Assembly: GCF_013415905.1 (NCBI RefSeq)
Contig: NZ_CP058909.1
Location: forward strand, 4,092,001 to 4,156,000
DNA from: Halosimplex pelagicum
GTDB taxonomy: Archaea > Halobacteriota > Halobacteria > Halobacteriales > Haloarculaceae
Direction: 5' to 3'
Length of the DNA stretch: 64,000 nt
Shown here in pieces: positions 26,150-34,096 of the stretch. The notes under the pieces are model-generated. The model saw nothing but the letters and a program-made list of their open reading frames with translations, was not told the origin of the DNA and made no database searches. A program made the position numbers and the translations under genes. Position 1 is the stretch's first letter. Every line of letters starts with the position of its first letter.

Positions 26150-26327
26150 TACCCGACACAACGGCATCGACCCCCGAAAATCCTGCGGCTCGATCCCTCC
26201 CGCGAGCGGGACGCTCCCGGGCGTCCGGCACGTTCACACCGGGCGAGCGCCGACGTGACGCCGCACCGCCCGACCGGGGGACAGCGGCGCCGCCAGGGAT
26301 AACTAACCGGCCCCCTTTGTGGCGGGC

Positions 26328-28028
26328 ATGTTGCAGTCGTCGCCCGAGTCGGTCGCCGAAGCCGTCGAGGCCGTCCGCGCGCTGGCCCCCTGGCAGCAGA
26401 TCTTCCTCGTCCTCGCCGTCGTCGGCTCGGTCGCCGTCCTGCGCCGGCTCGTCCCCGGCGAGCGCTGGGGCGACCGCCTGCGCGCGCGGTTCGTCCTCGG
26501 CGTCCCCTGGGGGACGCTGCTGACCGTCTTCGGCGTCCTGCTCGTCTACTGGGTTCTCCAGGGCGGCTGGGCCCGCCCCAACAGCCCGCTCGTGATCCCC
26601 TTCCGGTCGTGGTCGTACTTCTACCCGCTCGGCGTCCTCGCCGCCGGCTTCGCCCACAACGGCGTCGGTCACATCACCGGCAACCTGCTGGGAACGGTCC
26701 TGTTCGCGCCGGTCGTCGAGTACTACCTCGGCCACTACCCCACCGACCGCGGCTCGGAGTCGTTCTCGTCGCTGCGCACGAACCCGTTCGTCCGCCTCCT
26801 GGCTGTCCCAGTCGGTTCCGTCGCGGTCGGGGTGTTCACCGGCTTCTTCTCGATGGGGCCGGTCGTCGGCTTCTCCGGCGTCGTCTACGCCTACATCGGG
26901 TTCGCGATGGTGACGCGGCCGATGCTGGCGGTGCTCGCGCTGGTCTCCGAGCGCGTCGTCGACCTGCTCTACCGGAGCCTGCGCAACCCCTACATCACCC
27001 GCGAGCCCGGCCCGGGCTTCTCCTCGCCGTGGTGGGCCGACATCGCCATCCAGGGCCACGCGATCGGTATCCTGGCGGGCGTCCTGCTCGGGATCGGCGT
27101 CCTCGCCGTCCGCGAGGAGTACCCGAACCCGCTGTATCTGTGGTTCGCGGCGCTGGTGCTGGGCATCCGCCAGTCGCTGTGGGCGATCTACGCGCCGCTG
27201 GGCGCCAACCGGTTCGCCCTCTTCCGCGCGGTGGGCGTCGGGACCGTCTTCCTCGCCGCGGCGCTCGTCGCGACCGCCGTCTCCGCGTCGAACCGCTCGC
27301 TCGTCCCCCGGCTGGAGGGGCGGTCGTTCCGCTGGCCCGGACCCGACGGGTCGGTCGCCGCCCTCGCGGTCGGGCTGGTCGTGCTCTCGTCGTTCGCGGT
27401 CCCGTTCGGCTTCTCGACCGTCTCGGGGGAACTCCCCGCGGACACCGCCACCGTCGAGGTCCGCGACTACACGGTCACGTACGTCGAGAACGAGCCCAAC
27501 CAGTACGTCTCGCTGGTCAACGAGTACCTCTACGGCGATTCACAGACGATCCGATCCAGCGGCGTGGTCGTCCTCAGCGAGCAGCGGCGGATCTGGCTCG
27601 AAGCGGTCTCGAAGAGCCGGCTGGCCTTCCAGGGGTGGGGACGCGTTCGCGTGGGCGGACTGGGCTGGCGCGAGACCGTGTACGCCGACCGCGAGGGGTG
27701 GTCGCTGGTCGGCAACGGCTCGGTGTACAAGGTGTCGCTCCGCGAGGCGGGCGAGCGGGAGCGCCTCGCCTACGCGACCGACCCGCGGCGCGCTCGGCCG
27801 ACGATCGACGGCCGCAACGTCTCGATCGCCCCCGTCGACGGCGGGTTCGAGGCCGTCGTCTCGACCAACGGGTCGGTGCTGGGCCGGGCGCCGGTCCCCG
27901 CGCCGTCGAACGGGACGACGATCGGCGGGCTACGGCTCAACCGGACCGGCCGGGACCTGGTCGCGACGAGCAACCGAACGAGGGTGCAGGTCGCCAGCAA
28001 GACCGTCCCGCGGGCACAGCAGGGCTGA
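26328..28028 (+). CDS. Rhomboid-family intramembrane protease with C-terminal extension
   Basis: 566 residues. Six or more helices (about 20-320) carry the rhomboid hallmarks: HNGVGHITGNLLG in the early helices, the catalytic Ser183 in GFSGVVYAYIG and the catalytic His244 in QGHAIGILAG. After a final helix, about 190 residues form a soluble, probably extracellular domain with several N-X-S/T sequons (for example NGT, NRT). The start is ATG 26328, not the GTG 9 bases earlier, because GATAACTAACC lies about 24 bases before it. Rhomboids release membrane proteins by intramembrane cleavage. The position beside aglJ suggests, but does not show, a role in surface-protein processing. Confidence 0.83.
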   Translation: MLQSSPESVAEAVEAVRALAPWQQIFLVLAVVGSVAVLRRLVPGERWGDRLRARFVLGVPWGTLLTVFGVLLVYWVLQGGWARPNSPLVIPFRSWSYFYPLGVLAAGFAHNGVGHITGNLLGTVLFAPVVEYYLGHYPTDRGSESFSSLRTNPFVRLLAVPVGSVAVGVFTGFFSMGPVVGFSGVVYAYIGFAMVTRPMLAVLALVSERVVDLLYRSLRNPYITREPGPGFSSPWWADIAIQGHAIGILAGVLLGIGVLAVREEYPNPLYLWFAALVLGIRQSLWAIYAPLGANRFALFRAVGVGTVFLAAALVATAVSASNRSLVPRLEGRSFRWPGPDGSVAALAVGLVVLSSFAVPFGFSTVSGELPADTATVEVRDYTVTYVENEPNQYVSLVNEYLYGDSQTIRSSGVVVLSEQRRIWLEAVSKSRLAFQGWGRVRVGGLGWRETVYADREGWSLVGNGSVYKVSLREAGERERLAYATDPRRARPTIDGRNVSIAPVDGGFEAVVSTNGSVLGRAPVPAPSNGTTIGGLRLNRTGRDLVATSNRTRVQVASKTVPRAQQG

Positions 28029-28055
28029 ACGGCGGCAGCCGCGACGCCCCGGCGG

Positions 28056-28736
28056 TCACTCCGCGCCGGCGTCAGCGTCAGCGGCGTGGTCGTCAGCGTC
28101 GTCGGTGTCGCCGCCGTCCCAGGCGATCCGGAAGACCTCCACGTCGACCGTCTGAGAGTCGGACTCGTGGAAGTCAAACTGCCGCGGCAGGTCGAGTTCG
28201 GCGGCGAAAGCGTGGGTGACGCGGCCGCCGTTGTCGGCGGCGAACGACTCGACGAACGCCTCGCTGCCGGCGTTGTGGACCGAGTAGGACACGTCGCCGA
28301 CCGCGGCGGCCGTCGCGAGGAAGCCCCGGTCGGCGTGCTCGTTGCCCGACTGGGCGCCAAAGGGCGGGTTCATCACGACCGTTGTCGGTCCGTCGGGACA
28401 GATCGGGACCGCGGTCGCGTCCGCCCGCACCCACTCGACGTCCGCGGCGGCCGCGACGCGGCGCTCGTTGGCCCGCGCCGTCGCCAGCGGGCCGGGGTCG
28501 AGGTCGACGCCGACGACCCGTTTCGGCCCGCGCAGCACGGCGCCGAGCGCCAGCATCCCCGTCCCGGTGCCCAGGTCCACGACCGTCCGACCCTCGATGT
28601 CCCCCTGCAGGTCCGCGGTGTGGATCAGGTGCGCCGCGATGTCCGGCGGCGTCCGGTACTGCTCCAGGTCCACCCGCGGGTCCTCGAAGCCCGCGACCAC
28701 GCCGAGCTGCTGGGCCAGTCGAGTCTTCGTGCTCAC
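28056..28736 (-). CDS. METTL5-like N6-adenine methyltransferase
   Basis: 226 residues of the class I methyltransferase fold: DLGTGTG (54-60) binds S-adenosylmethionine, and NPPFG (123-127) is the NPPF catalytic motif of N6-adenine enzymes. The opening LAQQLGVVAGFEDP and LEQYRTPPDIAAHL match the archaeal METTL5 family, whose eukaryotic member modifies 18S rRNA. The start is GTG 28736, preceded by the Shine-Dalgarno-like GAGGTGA. It overlaps the stop of an 18-codon ORF by 4 bases, so translation is probably coupled to that leader. The acidic C-terminal tail (from about residue 205) is a halophile feature. Confidence 0.85.
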   Translation of the reverse strand: MSTKTRLAQQLGVVAGFEDPRVDLEQYRTPPDIAAHLIHTADLQGDIEGRTVVDLGTGTGMLALGAVLRGPKRVVGVDLDPGPLATARANERRVAAAADVEWVRADATAVPICPDGPTTVVMNPPFGAQSGNEHADRGFLATAAAVGDVSYSVHNAGSEAFVESFAADNGGRVTHAFAAELDLPRQFDFHESDSQTVDVEVFRIAWDGGDTDDADDHAADADAGAE

Positions 28737-28789
28737 GGTCTCACCTCGCGGTTCCCCCGACCGCTCGCGCGTCGCGTCGTGTCGGTCAT
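28733..28789 (-). CDS. 18-codon leader ORF coupled to the METTL5 homologue
   Basis: ATG at 28789 opens an 18-codon ORF ending in TGA at 28733-28735, which shares GTGA with the GTG start of the methyltransferase. A TATA-like TTTTTGCATA (about 28811-28820) lies at the right distance to start a leaderless transcript on this ATG. The peptide is basic (six Arg), unlike the acidic proteins around it. Either a regulatory leader or an untranslated accident; conservation would decide. Confidence 0.45.
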   Translation of the reverse strand: MTDTTRRASGRGNREVRP

Positions 28790-28871
28790 CCCTCGACAAT
28801 TTCTACCGCGTATGCAAAAACGTTTGTGAATGCACTAGAGTAATTCCAGTGCGAGTCGCGGTCCCGCGGCG

Positions 28872-29942
28872 TCAGGCCCGGGGGAGTTCGAGGACGAAGG
28901 CGGCGCCGCCGCGGTCGCTCTCCTCGGCGCGGACGGACCCGCCGTAGGACTCGACCATCGAGGAGACGAAGAAGAGGCCGAATCCGGTGCCCGTCGAGGC
29001 GTCGCCCTTGCCGCCGCGTTCGAAGATGTCGGCCTGGTCGCCGGGGGGGACGCCCGGCCCGTCGTCGGCGACGCGAAGCGACACGGTCGGTCCGCCGTCG
29101 TCCACGCTGACGCGGACGCTGGTCGTCGTATCCGAGTGTTCCACCGCGTTGGTGAGGAGGTTCGCGACCACGTCCTCGAACAGGTCGTTGGCGAGGACGG
29201 TCGTCCCCTCCGGGACGTCGACATCGACGTCGACTCTGTCGGCCATGGCGTCGACCCGTTCGGCCTCGGCGGTCACGAGCGGATCGAGCGCGACCGGTTC
29301 GAGCGCCGCGTCACCGTCGTCGGCCACGGAGTCGAGGATGGACCTGACCTTCTCGCTCAGGTCGGTGATCTTGACGCTCCAGTCGTGGATGTTCTCGGCG
29401 TGAGCGACGTGTTCCGGGTCGTCGAGGTCGGTCCGGAGCATGTCCGCCCGCGCCATGATGACGTTGAACCCGTTCATCATGTCGTGGCGGAGGACGCTGT
29501 TGAAGAAGTCCAGTTGTTCGTTGCGGCGCGTGAGCGTCTGCTCCTGTTCGTGGCGGTCGATGGCGTAGCGGAGCGCTCGCACCAGCCTGTCGCCGTCGAG
29601 TTCGCCTTTCGGGAGGTAGTCCTGGGCGCCCGACTGGATCGCCTCGACGGCGATGTCCGTGTTCTCGAGGCCCGTGAGCACGATGATCGGCACGTCGGAG
29701 TCGAACTCAGAGGCCAGGCAAAGCGTCTCTAACCCCTCGGACTGTTCGAGGCCGAGGTCGAGCAGGAGCACGTCGTAGTGGCTCTCGGTCAGCGCCGCCT
29801 CGGCGGCCGGGAGCGTCTCCACGTGCGTCAGTGTGACCTCGTCGAGGAACGCCTGGACGGAGGGGTTGTCGAGGTAGTGCTCGACGAGTTTCGCGTCCCC
29901 CGGATTGTCCTCGACGAGTAGCGCGTGAACGGTCTGCTTCAT
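28872..29942 (-). CDS. Response-regulator/histidine-kinase fusion
   Basis: 356 residues. An N-terminal receiver domain (about 5-125) has E11-D12 and the phosphoacceptor D62 in LLLDLG. A HisKA-type helix follows, with H153 in SVLRHDMMNG, then an HATPase domain with NLLTNAVEHS (N box), ADDGPGV (G1) and GTGFGLFFV (G2). No membrane helix is present. It overlaps the upstream single-domain response regulator by 1 base (TAATG). The layout fits a soluble relay in which the receiver domain controls or feeds the kinase. Inputs and outputs are unknown. Confidence 0.88.
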   Translation of the reverse strand: MKQTVHALLVEDNPGDAKLVEHYLDNPSVQAFLDEVTLTHVETLPAAEAALTESHYDVLLLDLGLEQSEGLETLCLASEFDSDVPIIVLTGLENTDIAVEAIQSGAQDYLPKGELDGDRLVRALRYAIDRHEQEQTLTRRNEQLDFFNSVLRHDMMNGFNVIMARADMLRTDLDDPEHVAHAENIHDWSVKITDLSEKVRSILDSVADDGDAALEPVALDPLVTAEAERVDAMADRVDVDVDVPEGTTVLANDLFEDVVANLLTNAVEHSDTTTSVRVSVDDGGPTVSLRVADDGPGVPPGDQADIFERGGKGDASTGTGFGLFFVSSMVESYGGSVRAEESDRGGAAFVLELPRA

Positions 29943-30385
29943 TACTCCGGGGGCATCCTGACGACGGTCAGCCAGAAGTCCTCGATGCGCTTGACGATGT
30001 CGAGGAACCCGTCGAAGTCTATCGGCTTGGTCAGATACGCGTTCGCGTGCAGGTCGTACGACTGGACGATGTCCTCCTCGGCCTCGGAACTGGTCATGAC
30101 GACGACCGGGATCCGTCTGAGGTGCTCGTCCGTCTTGATCTCTTCCAGCACGTCTCTCCCGTCCTTCCGCGGCATGTTGAGGTCGAGGAGGACGAGGTCG
30201 GGCCGAGGCTCGTCCGCGTACTCGCCCTCCTGACGGAGGTAGGAAAGCGCCTCGACGCCGTCGTTGACGACGTGGAGGTTGTTGATGATGCTTCCCCGTT
30301 CGAGCGCCTTCCGCGTCAGCGTCACGTCGCCGGGGTTGTCCTCCGCGAGGAGTATCTCGACCGGTTCGGCCTGGTCGTTGTTCAT
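29942..30385 (-). CDS. Single-domain response regulator (Rcp1-like)
   Basis: 147 residues, a CheY-like receiver only. The acidic pocket is E15-D16 (LLAEDNPGD), the phosphoacceptor is D68 (LVLLDLNMP), Thr/Ser lies in [11 protein letters not shown], and Lys is in AYLTKPID. The length, the NPGD motif and the PRKDGRDVL segment are typical of the Rcp1 group that pairs with histidine kinases of the phytochrome or PAS type. It sits between two kinases and overlaps the downstream one by a base, so a phosphorelay among these three is the simplest reading. Confidence 0.9.
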   Translation of the reverse strand: MNNDQAEPVEILLAEDNPGDVTLTRKALERGSIINNLHVVNDGVEALSYLRQEGEYADEPRPDLVLLDLNMPRKDGRDVLEEIKTDEHLRRIPVVVMTSSEAEEDIVQSYDLHANAYLTKPIDFDGFLDIVKRIEDFWLTVVRMPPE

Positions 30386-30458
30386 CGCTGAGCTCCCGTC
30401 CGCTGGGTCGGTCGGTCCTCGGTCCTCCGTCGGTCGGTGTGTGTCGTGGCTTCGTGGG

Positions 30459-32495
30459 TCATGCGTGGGTCTCCTGAACGGCTTCGTCTCCGGCCGGCAT
30501 CGTGAAGTGGAACGCCGCGCCGTCGCCGGGTTCGGACTCCACCCAGATCTCGCCGCCGTGGCGGTTGACGATGCGTTTGCACATCGCCAGTCCGATCCCG
30601 GTGCTCTCGGAGCGACTGCTGTTCTGCTTGAATATCTCGAAGATGCGGTCGTGCTGGTCGGCTTCGATACCCGGGCCGTCGTCGGCGACGGTGAAGTGGA
30701 CCCGGTCGTCCTCGCGCTCGGCGTCGACCGTGACGGTCGGCTGGTCGCCGCCGTAATGGAGCGCGTTCTCGACGAGGTTCTGGAACAGCTGTCCGAGCTG
30801 CTCGCGGTCGACGGTGACGGCCGGCAGGTCGTCGCCCTCGACGGTGGCCTCGCGCTCCTCGACCAACAGCTCCAGACTCCGGACCGTCTCCTCGAAGACG
30901 GCCCCGGCGTCGGTCTCCGTCAGCTCGTCGCCCTGTGTCGTGACCCGGGAGTACTGGAGGAGCGCGTCGATCATCGCCTGCATCCGGGTCGCGCCGTCGA
31001 CGGCGTACTCCATGTACAGTTCGCCGTCCTCGTCGAAACTGTCCCCGTACTCCTCTTCGAGCAGGGAGACGTAACTCGACACCATCCGTAGGGGCTCCTG
31101 CAGGTCGTGCGAGGCGACGTAGGCGAACTGCTGGAGGCTCTCGTTGGACCGCTGGAGCTCCGTTCGCTGGCGCTCGAGTTCCGCCTCGCGCTCGACGCGT
31201 TCGAGGGCGTCGATAGTCGCTTGCTCGATCATCTCGACCATCGTGCGCTCGAACTCGTCGAACTCGGTCGAGTCGGGGTGACCGACGTTCAACAGCCCGC
31301 GGTCGCCGACCGGGACCAGCATGAGCGTCTCCAGATCGGCACCGGGGGCCGACGGGTTCGAGAGGGCGTCGTACTCCGGAACGACGGTCGGTTCGCCCGC
31401 TCGATAGAGGGCCATCTCGTCGTGGCCCGCCTCGATGGCCGGGAGAGACTCCGTGTCCGACACGCCCGCCACGTCGAGCGCGCTTTCGGAGGCGGCTATC
31501 GGTTCGAGCCGCTCGTCGTCCGCGTCGTACGACCAGTACGCGGTGACCGGACAGCCGATCACCGAGTCCACGATGTCGACGACGATTTCAGCGACCTCCC
31601 GCTCGGACCGGGCGTGGGGCAGCTGTCGCGTCGCTTCGGCGAGGTCCCGGAGCCGCACCTCGCGCTGTTTGAGTTCGGAGACGTCCCGCGAGAACCCCGC
31701 GACGTAGGCGACCGACCCGTCGTCGTCGAAGACCGGCTCGGCGTGGACGCTGATCCAGCGACCGCTCTCTCCCTCGTCGGTCCGGACCTGGAACTCCAGG
31801 TCGGCCGATTCGCCGGCGGAGAGGACGGCCATCTTCTCCGTGACTCGCTCGCGGTCTTCGGGACGGATCCCCTCGAGGAAGTCGCCGGGTTCGTCGATGA
31901 GGTCAGCGACCGAGCGGTCCCACAGGGCCTCGTAGGCCGAGTTGATGATGACGGTCTCCGACCAGTCGCCCGAGAACATCCACAGCGCGTCGTTGGTGTA
32001 CTCGGTCAGCCGAAAGAGCAGATCCGTCGTCTCCTCGAGGCGCCGGTAGGTTCGGTAGTCGTCGACGGCGGTGGCGAGCCGGTCGTTCACCGCCGCGAAC
32101 GTCGCCTCGTCCGGCTCCCCCTCGTACGTGACGTAGCCGTCCGCGCCCGCGTTGACGGCCGCGGCGGCGACCCGCTCGCTCCCCTCGTCGGTCAGCAGGA
32201 CGAACGGGAGCCCGTCGTCTATCGCGCGGACCCGCTCGAGGACGGCGAGCCCGTCCGTGTCGGGGAACGCGTACGCACTGACGACGCAGTCGACGGCGTC
32301 GGTCCCGAGCCCGTCGAGCGCCTCGTCGACGGACGACGCGGCGCGCGCGCTCACCGAGTCGGTCGACGCTTCCAGCCCCTCGGCCACGGCCGCCGCGGTC
32401 GCCTCGTCGGGGTGGAGACAGCGGACGGTGACCGCCTCGTCCGCTTCCACCAGCGGTCTGACGTACGTGGTCGAGTCGAAGTCGACGCCGCTCAC
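30459..32495 (-). CDS. PAS/GAF sensor histidine kinase
   Basis: 678 residues, cytoplasmic. A degenerate receiver-like N-terminal domain (about 15-140) is followed by a PAS domain (about 160-290, ending [13 protein letters not shown]), a GAF-like region (about 300-430), a coiled linker, and the kinase core with H463 in [13 protein letters not shown]. The HATPase part has [19 protein letters not shown] and [13 protein letters not shown]. The start is GTG 32495 with GGAGGG upstream; another in-frame GTG at 32627 would add 44 residues not matching any domain. Haloarchaeal kinases of this form sense redox or small molecules; the stimulus is unknown. Confidence 0.85.
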   Translation of the reverse strand: MSGVDFDSTTYVRPLVEADEAVTVRCLHPDEATAAAVAEGLEASTDSVSARAASSVDEALDGLGTDAVDCVVSAYAFPDTDGLAVLERVRAIDDGLPFVLLTDEGSERVAAAAVNAGADGYVTYEGEPDEATFAAVNDRLATAVDDYRTYRRLEETTDLLFRLTEYTNDALWMFSGDWSETVIINSAYEALWDRSVADLIDEPGDFLEGIRPEDRERVTEKMAVLSAGESADLEFQVRTDEGESGRWISVHAEPVFDDDGSVAYVAGFSRDVSELKQREVRLRDLAEATRQLPHARSEREVAEIVVDIVDSVIGCPVTAYWSYDADDERLEPIAASESALDVAGVSDTESLPAIEAGHDEMALYRAGEPTVVPEYDALSNPSAPGADLETLMLVPVGDRGLLNVGHPDSTEFDEFERTMVEMIEQATIDALERVEREAELERQRTELQRSNESLQQFAYVASHDLQEPLRMVSSYVSLLEEEYGDSFDEDGELYMEYAVDGATRMQAMIDALLQYSRVTTQGDELTETDAGAVFEETVRSLELLVEEREATVEGDDLPAVTVDREQLGQLFQNLVENALHYGGDQPTVTVDAEREDDRVHFTVADDGPGIEADQHDRIFEIFKQNSSRSESTGIGLAMCKRIVNRHGGEIWVESEPGDGAAFHFTMPAGDEAVQETHA

Positions 32496-32707
32496 CGGCG
32501 GCCCTCCCGACGGGCGAGCGACCTCGCGTCCGGCGGTCGCCGCGCGACGGATGTATCTCCAGGCATACGCGGTGATCCACGGACGAACGTAAACGTCTGT
32601 GGTCGCAATTATCGCCGGTGATAGCACTGCTCGAGCGCCGCCGAAGGTCGCGATCCGCGCGGAACCGTCCGTAGCGGTTAAATATCAGATGCGTGAGCAC
32701 GTAACGT

Positions 32708-33295
32708 ATGGCGCTGTACGTGTTCGTGGTCGGGGGGTTCGCGGTCGTCCTCGCGGGCTGGCTGGTGCTGTCGTATCTCCGCCGGGCGCACGACCACCTC
32801 GTCGACGCGCGGGAGAACTGCGAGACGGCCTGGAGCAACGTCGAGGTGTTGCTCCAGCGCCGCCACGACGAGGTGGGCAACCTCGTCGAGATCGCCGGCG
32901 AGTACATGGATCACGAGCGGGACGTGCTCGCGGGCGTCGTCGCGGCCCGCGAAGCGGCGATCGAGGCCAACTCGCCCGACCAGGCGGCCATCGCCGAGGC
33001 GGAGATCCGCGACTCGATCCAGGAGTTCTACTCGCTGGCCGAGGAGATGCCCGAGCTGCGGACCGACGAGAAGTTCGCGGACGTGCGCGACTCGCTGCAG
33101 GACGTGGAGCAGCGTCTGGAGAACCGCCGGGAGTACTACAACGACGCCGTCCGCCGGTACAACGCCCTGCTGGAGAAGGTGCCCGAGCGCTACGTCGCCG
33201 CCCGCCGCGGCTACGAACCGCGCGACCAGTTCGAGGCCGAGGAGGCCGCCAAAGGCGAGTTCTCCGTGAGCGACCGCCTCCAGCGGGCCGAGTGA
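32708..33295 (+). CDS. LemA family protein
   Basis: 195 residues. One N-terminal membrane helix (about 3-24) is followed by a long helical domain with the LemA signatures RENCETAWSNVEVLLQRRHD and VRRYNALLEKVPERY. In bacteria LemA proteins are membrane-bound and of unsettled function. The stop overlaps the start of the next gene by one base (TGATG), so the pair is co-translated. A TTAAATAT element (about 32677-32684) lies 24-31 bases before the ATG. Confidence 0.9.
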   Translation: MALYVFVVGGFAVVLAGWLVLSYLRRAHDHLVDARENCETAWSNVEVLLQRRHDEVGNLVEIAGEYMDHERDVLAGVVAAREAAIEANSPDQAAIAEAEIRDSIQEFYSLAEEMPELRTDEKFADVRDSLQDVEQRLENRREYYNDAVRRYNALLEKVPERYVAARRGYEPRDQFEAEEAAKGEFSVSDRLQRAE

Positions 33296-34056
33296 TGGTC
33301 TTCGGCTACGTCGCCTACGCGGGGGTCGTCCTCCTGACGGGCGTCGGCGTGCTCTGGGGGATCGGCTCCCTGCTGGTCGGCTTCGACCGCTTCGAGGAGG
33401 CCCGCGCCATCCGGACGACGCCCGTCGCCTCGCTCGACTCGGTGGCCGTCGGCCCCGCCGCGATCCGCGGCGAGGTCGAACCCGTCGCCGGCCCGGAGAC
33501 CGACATCTACGGCTGCGAGGCCGCCGTCGCCTACGACCTGACCGTCACCGACTTCGAGAACAGCCAGTCGACGACGCCGGTCGACCGCTCGCGCGTCCGG
33601 ACTTTCGACGTGACGACCGACGAGGGGTCGATCCGGGTCGAAGACGCGGTCTTCGACTTGCACGTCTCCGACGAGCGCTCGTGGACGGAGAACCGCGAGA
33701 GCTACCGCACCCCCGACGAGGAGCTGTGGCGCTTCGAGCGCGAGTGGGGTCTCGGCGAGCTGTCCGCCGGCGAGGAGCGCACGTACGAGGCCGAATACCT
33801 CTGTCCCGGCGACGAGGTCTACGTGTACGGCACCGTCGAGGTCGACGACGACCGGGAGGGCGACGAGGGGAAGCCGCTGGTGTTGACCGACCGCGACGGG
33901 CTCGCGTTCGCCTCGGACCGCGACCCCGACGCCCTGCTGCGCGAGCGCCGGTTCGCGCTCGCGAAGGACGGCGCCGTCGGCGTCCTCGTCGGGACCGTCT
34001 CGCTGGCCGCGTTCCTCTGGCTGACCGGCATCGCGCAGGTGTTCCTCGGCGCGTGA
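33295..34056 (+). CDS. GIDE-like membrane protein
   Basis: 253 residues. A membrane helix at the N-terminus (about 5-28) and another near the C-terminus (about 230-250) enclose a soluble domain with ARAIRTTPVASLDSVAVGPAAIRGEVEPV and TDIYGCEAAVAYDL. This matches the GIDE domain found in Mulan-type proteins, but no RING finger is present, so ubiquitin-ligase activity is not expected. Coupled to the LemA gene by a 1-base overlap, a LemA-GIDE combination seen in other prokaryotes. Probably a membrane scaffold; function unknown. Confidence 0.7.
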   Translation: MVFGYVAYAGVVLLTGVGVLWGIGSLLVGFDRFEEARAIRTTPVASLDSVAVGPAAIRGEVEPVAGPETDIYGCEAAVAYDLTVTDFENSQSTTPVDRSRVRTFDVTTDEGSIRVEDAVFDLHVSDERSWTENRESYRTPDEELWRFEREWGLGELSAGEERTYEAEYLCPGDEVYVYGTVEVDDDREGDEGKPLVLTDRDGLAFASDRDPDALLRERRFALAKDGAVGVLVGTVSLAAFLWLTGIAQVFLGA

Positions 34057-34096
34057 GCGGTGGACCCGGCGCGTGAACGGGAGTCGGAGCGGCCGG

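Noticed and set aside
28799-28799. TTG at 28799 as start of the METTL5 homologue
   Set aside because: It would add 21 residues not seen in the family; the GTG at 28736 has a strong ribosome site and aligns with the known N-terminus.
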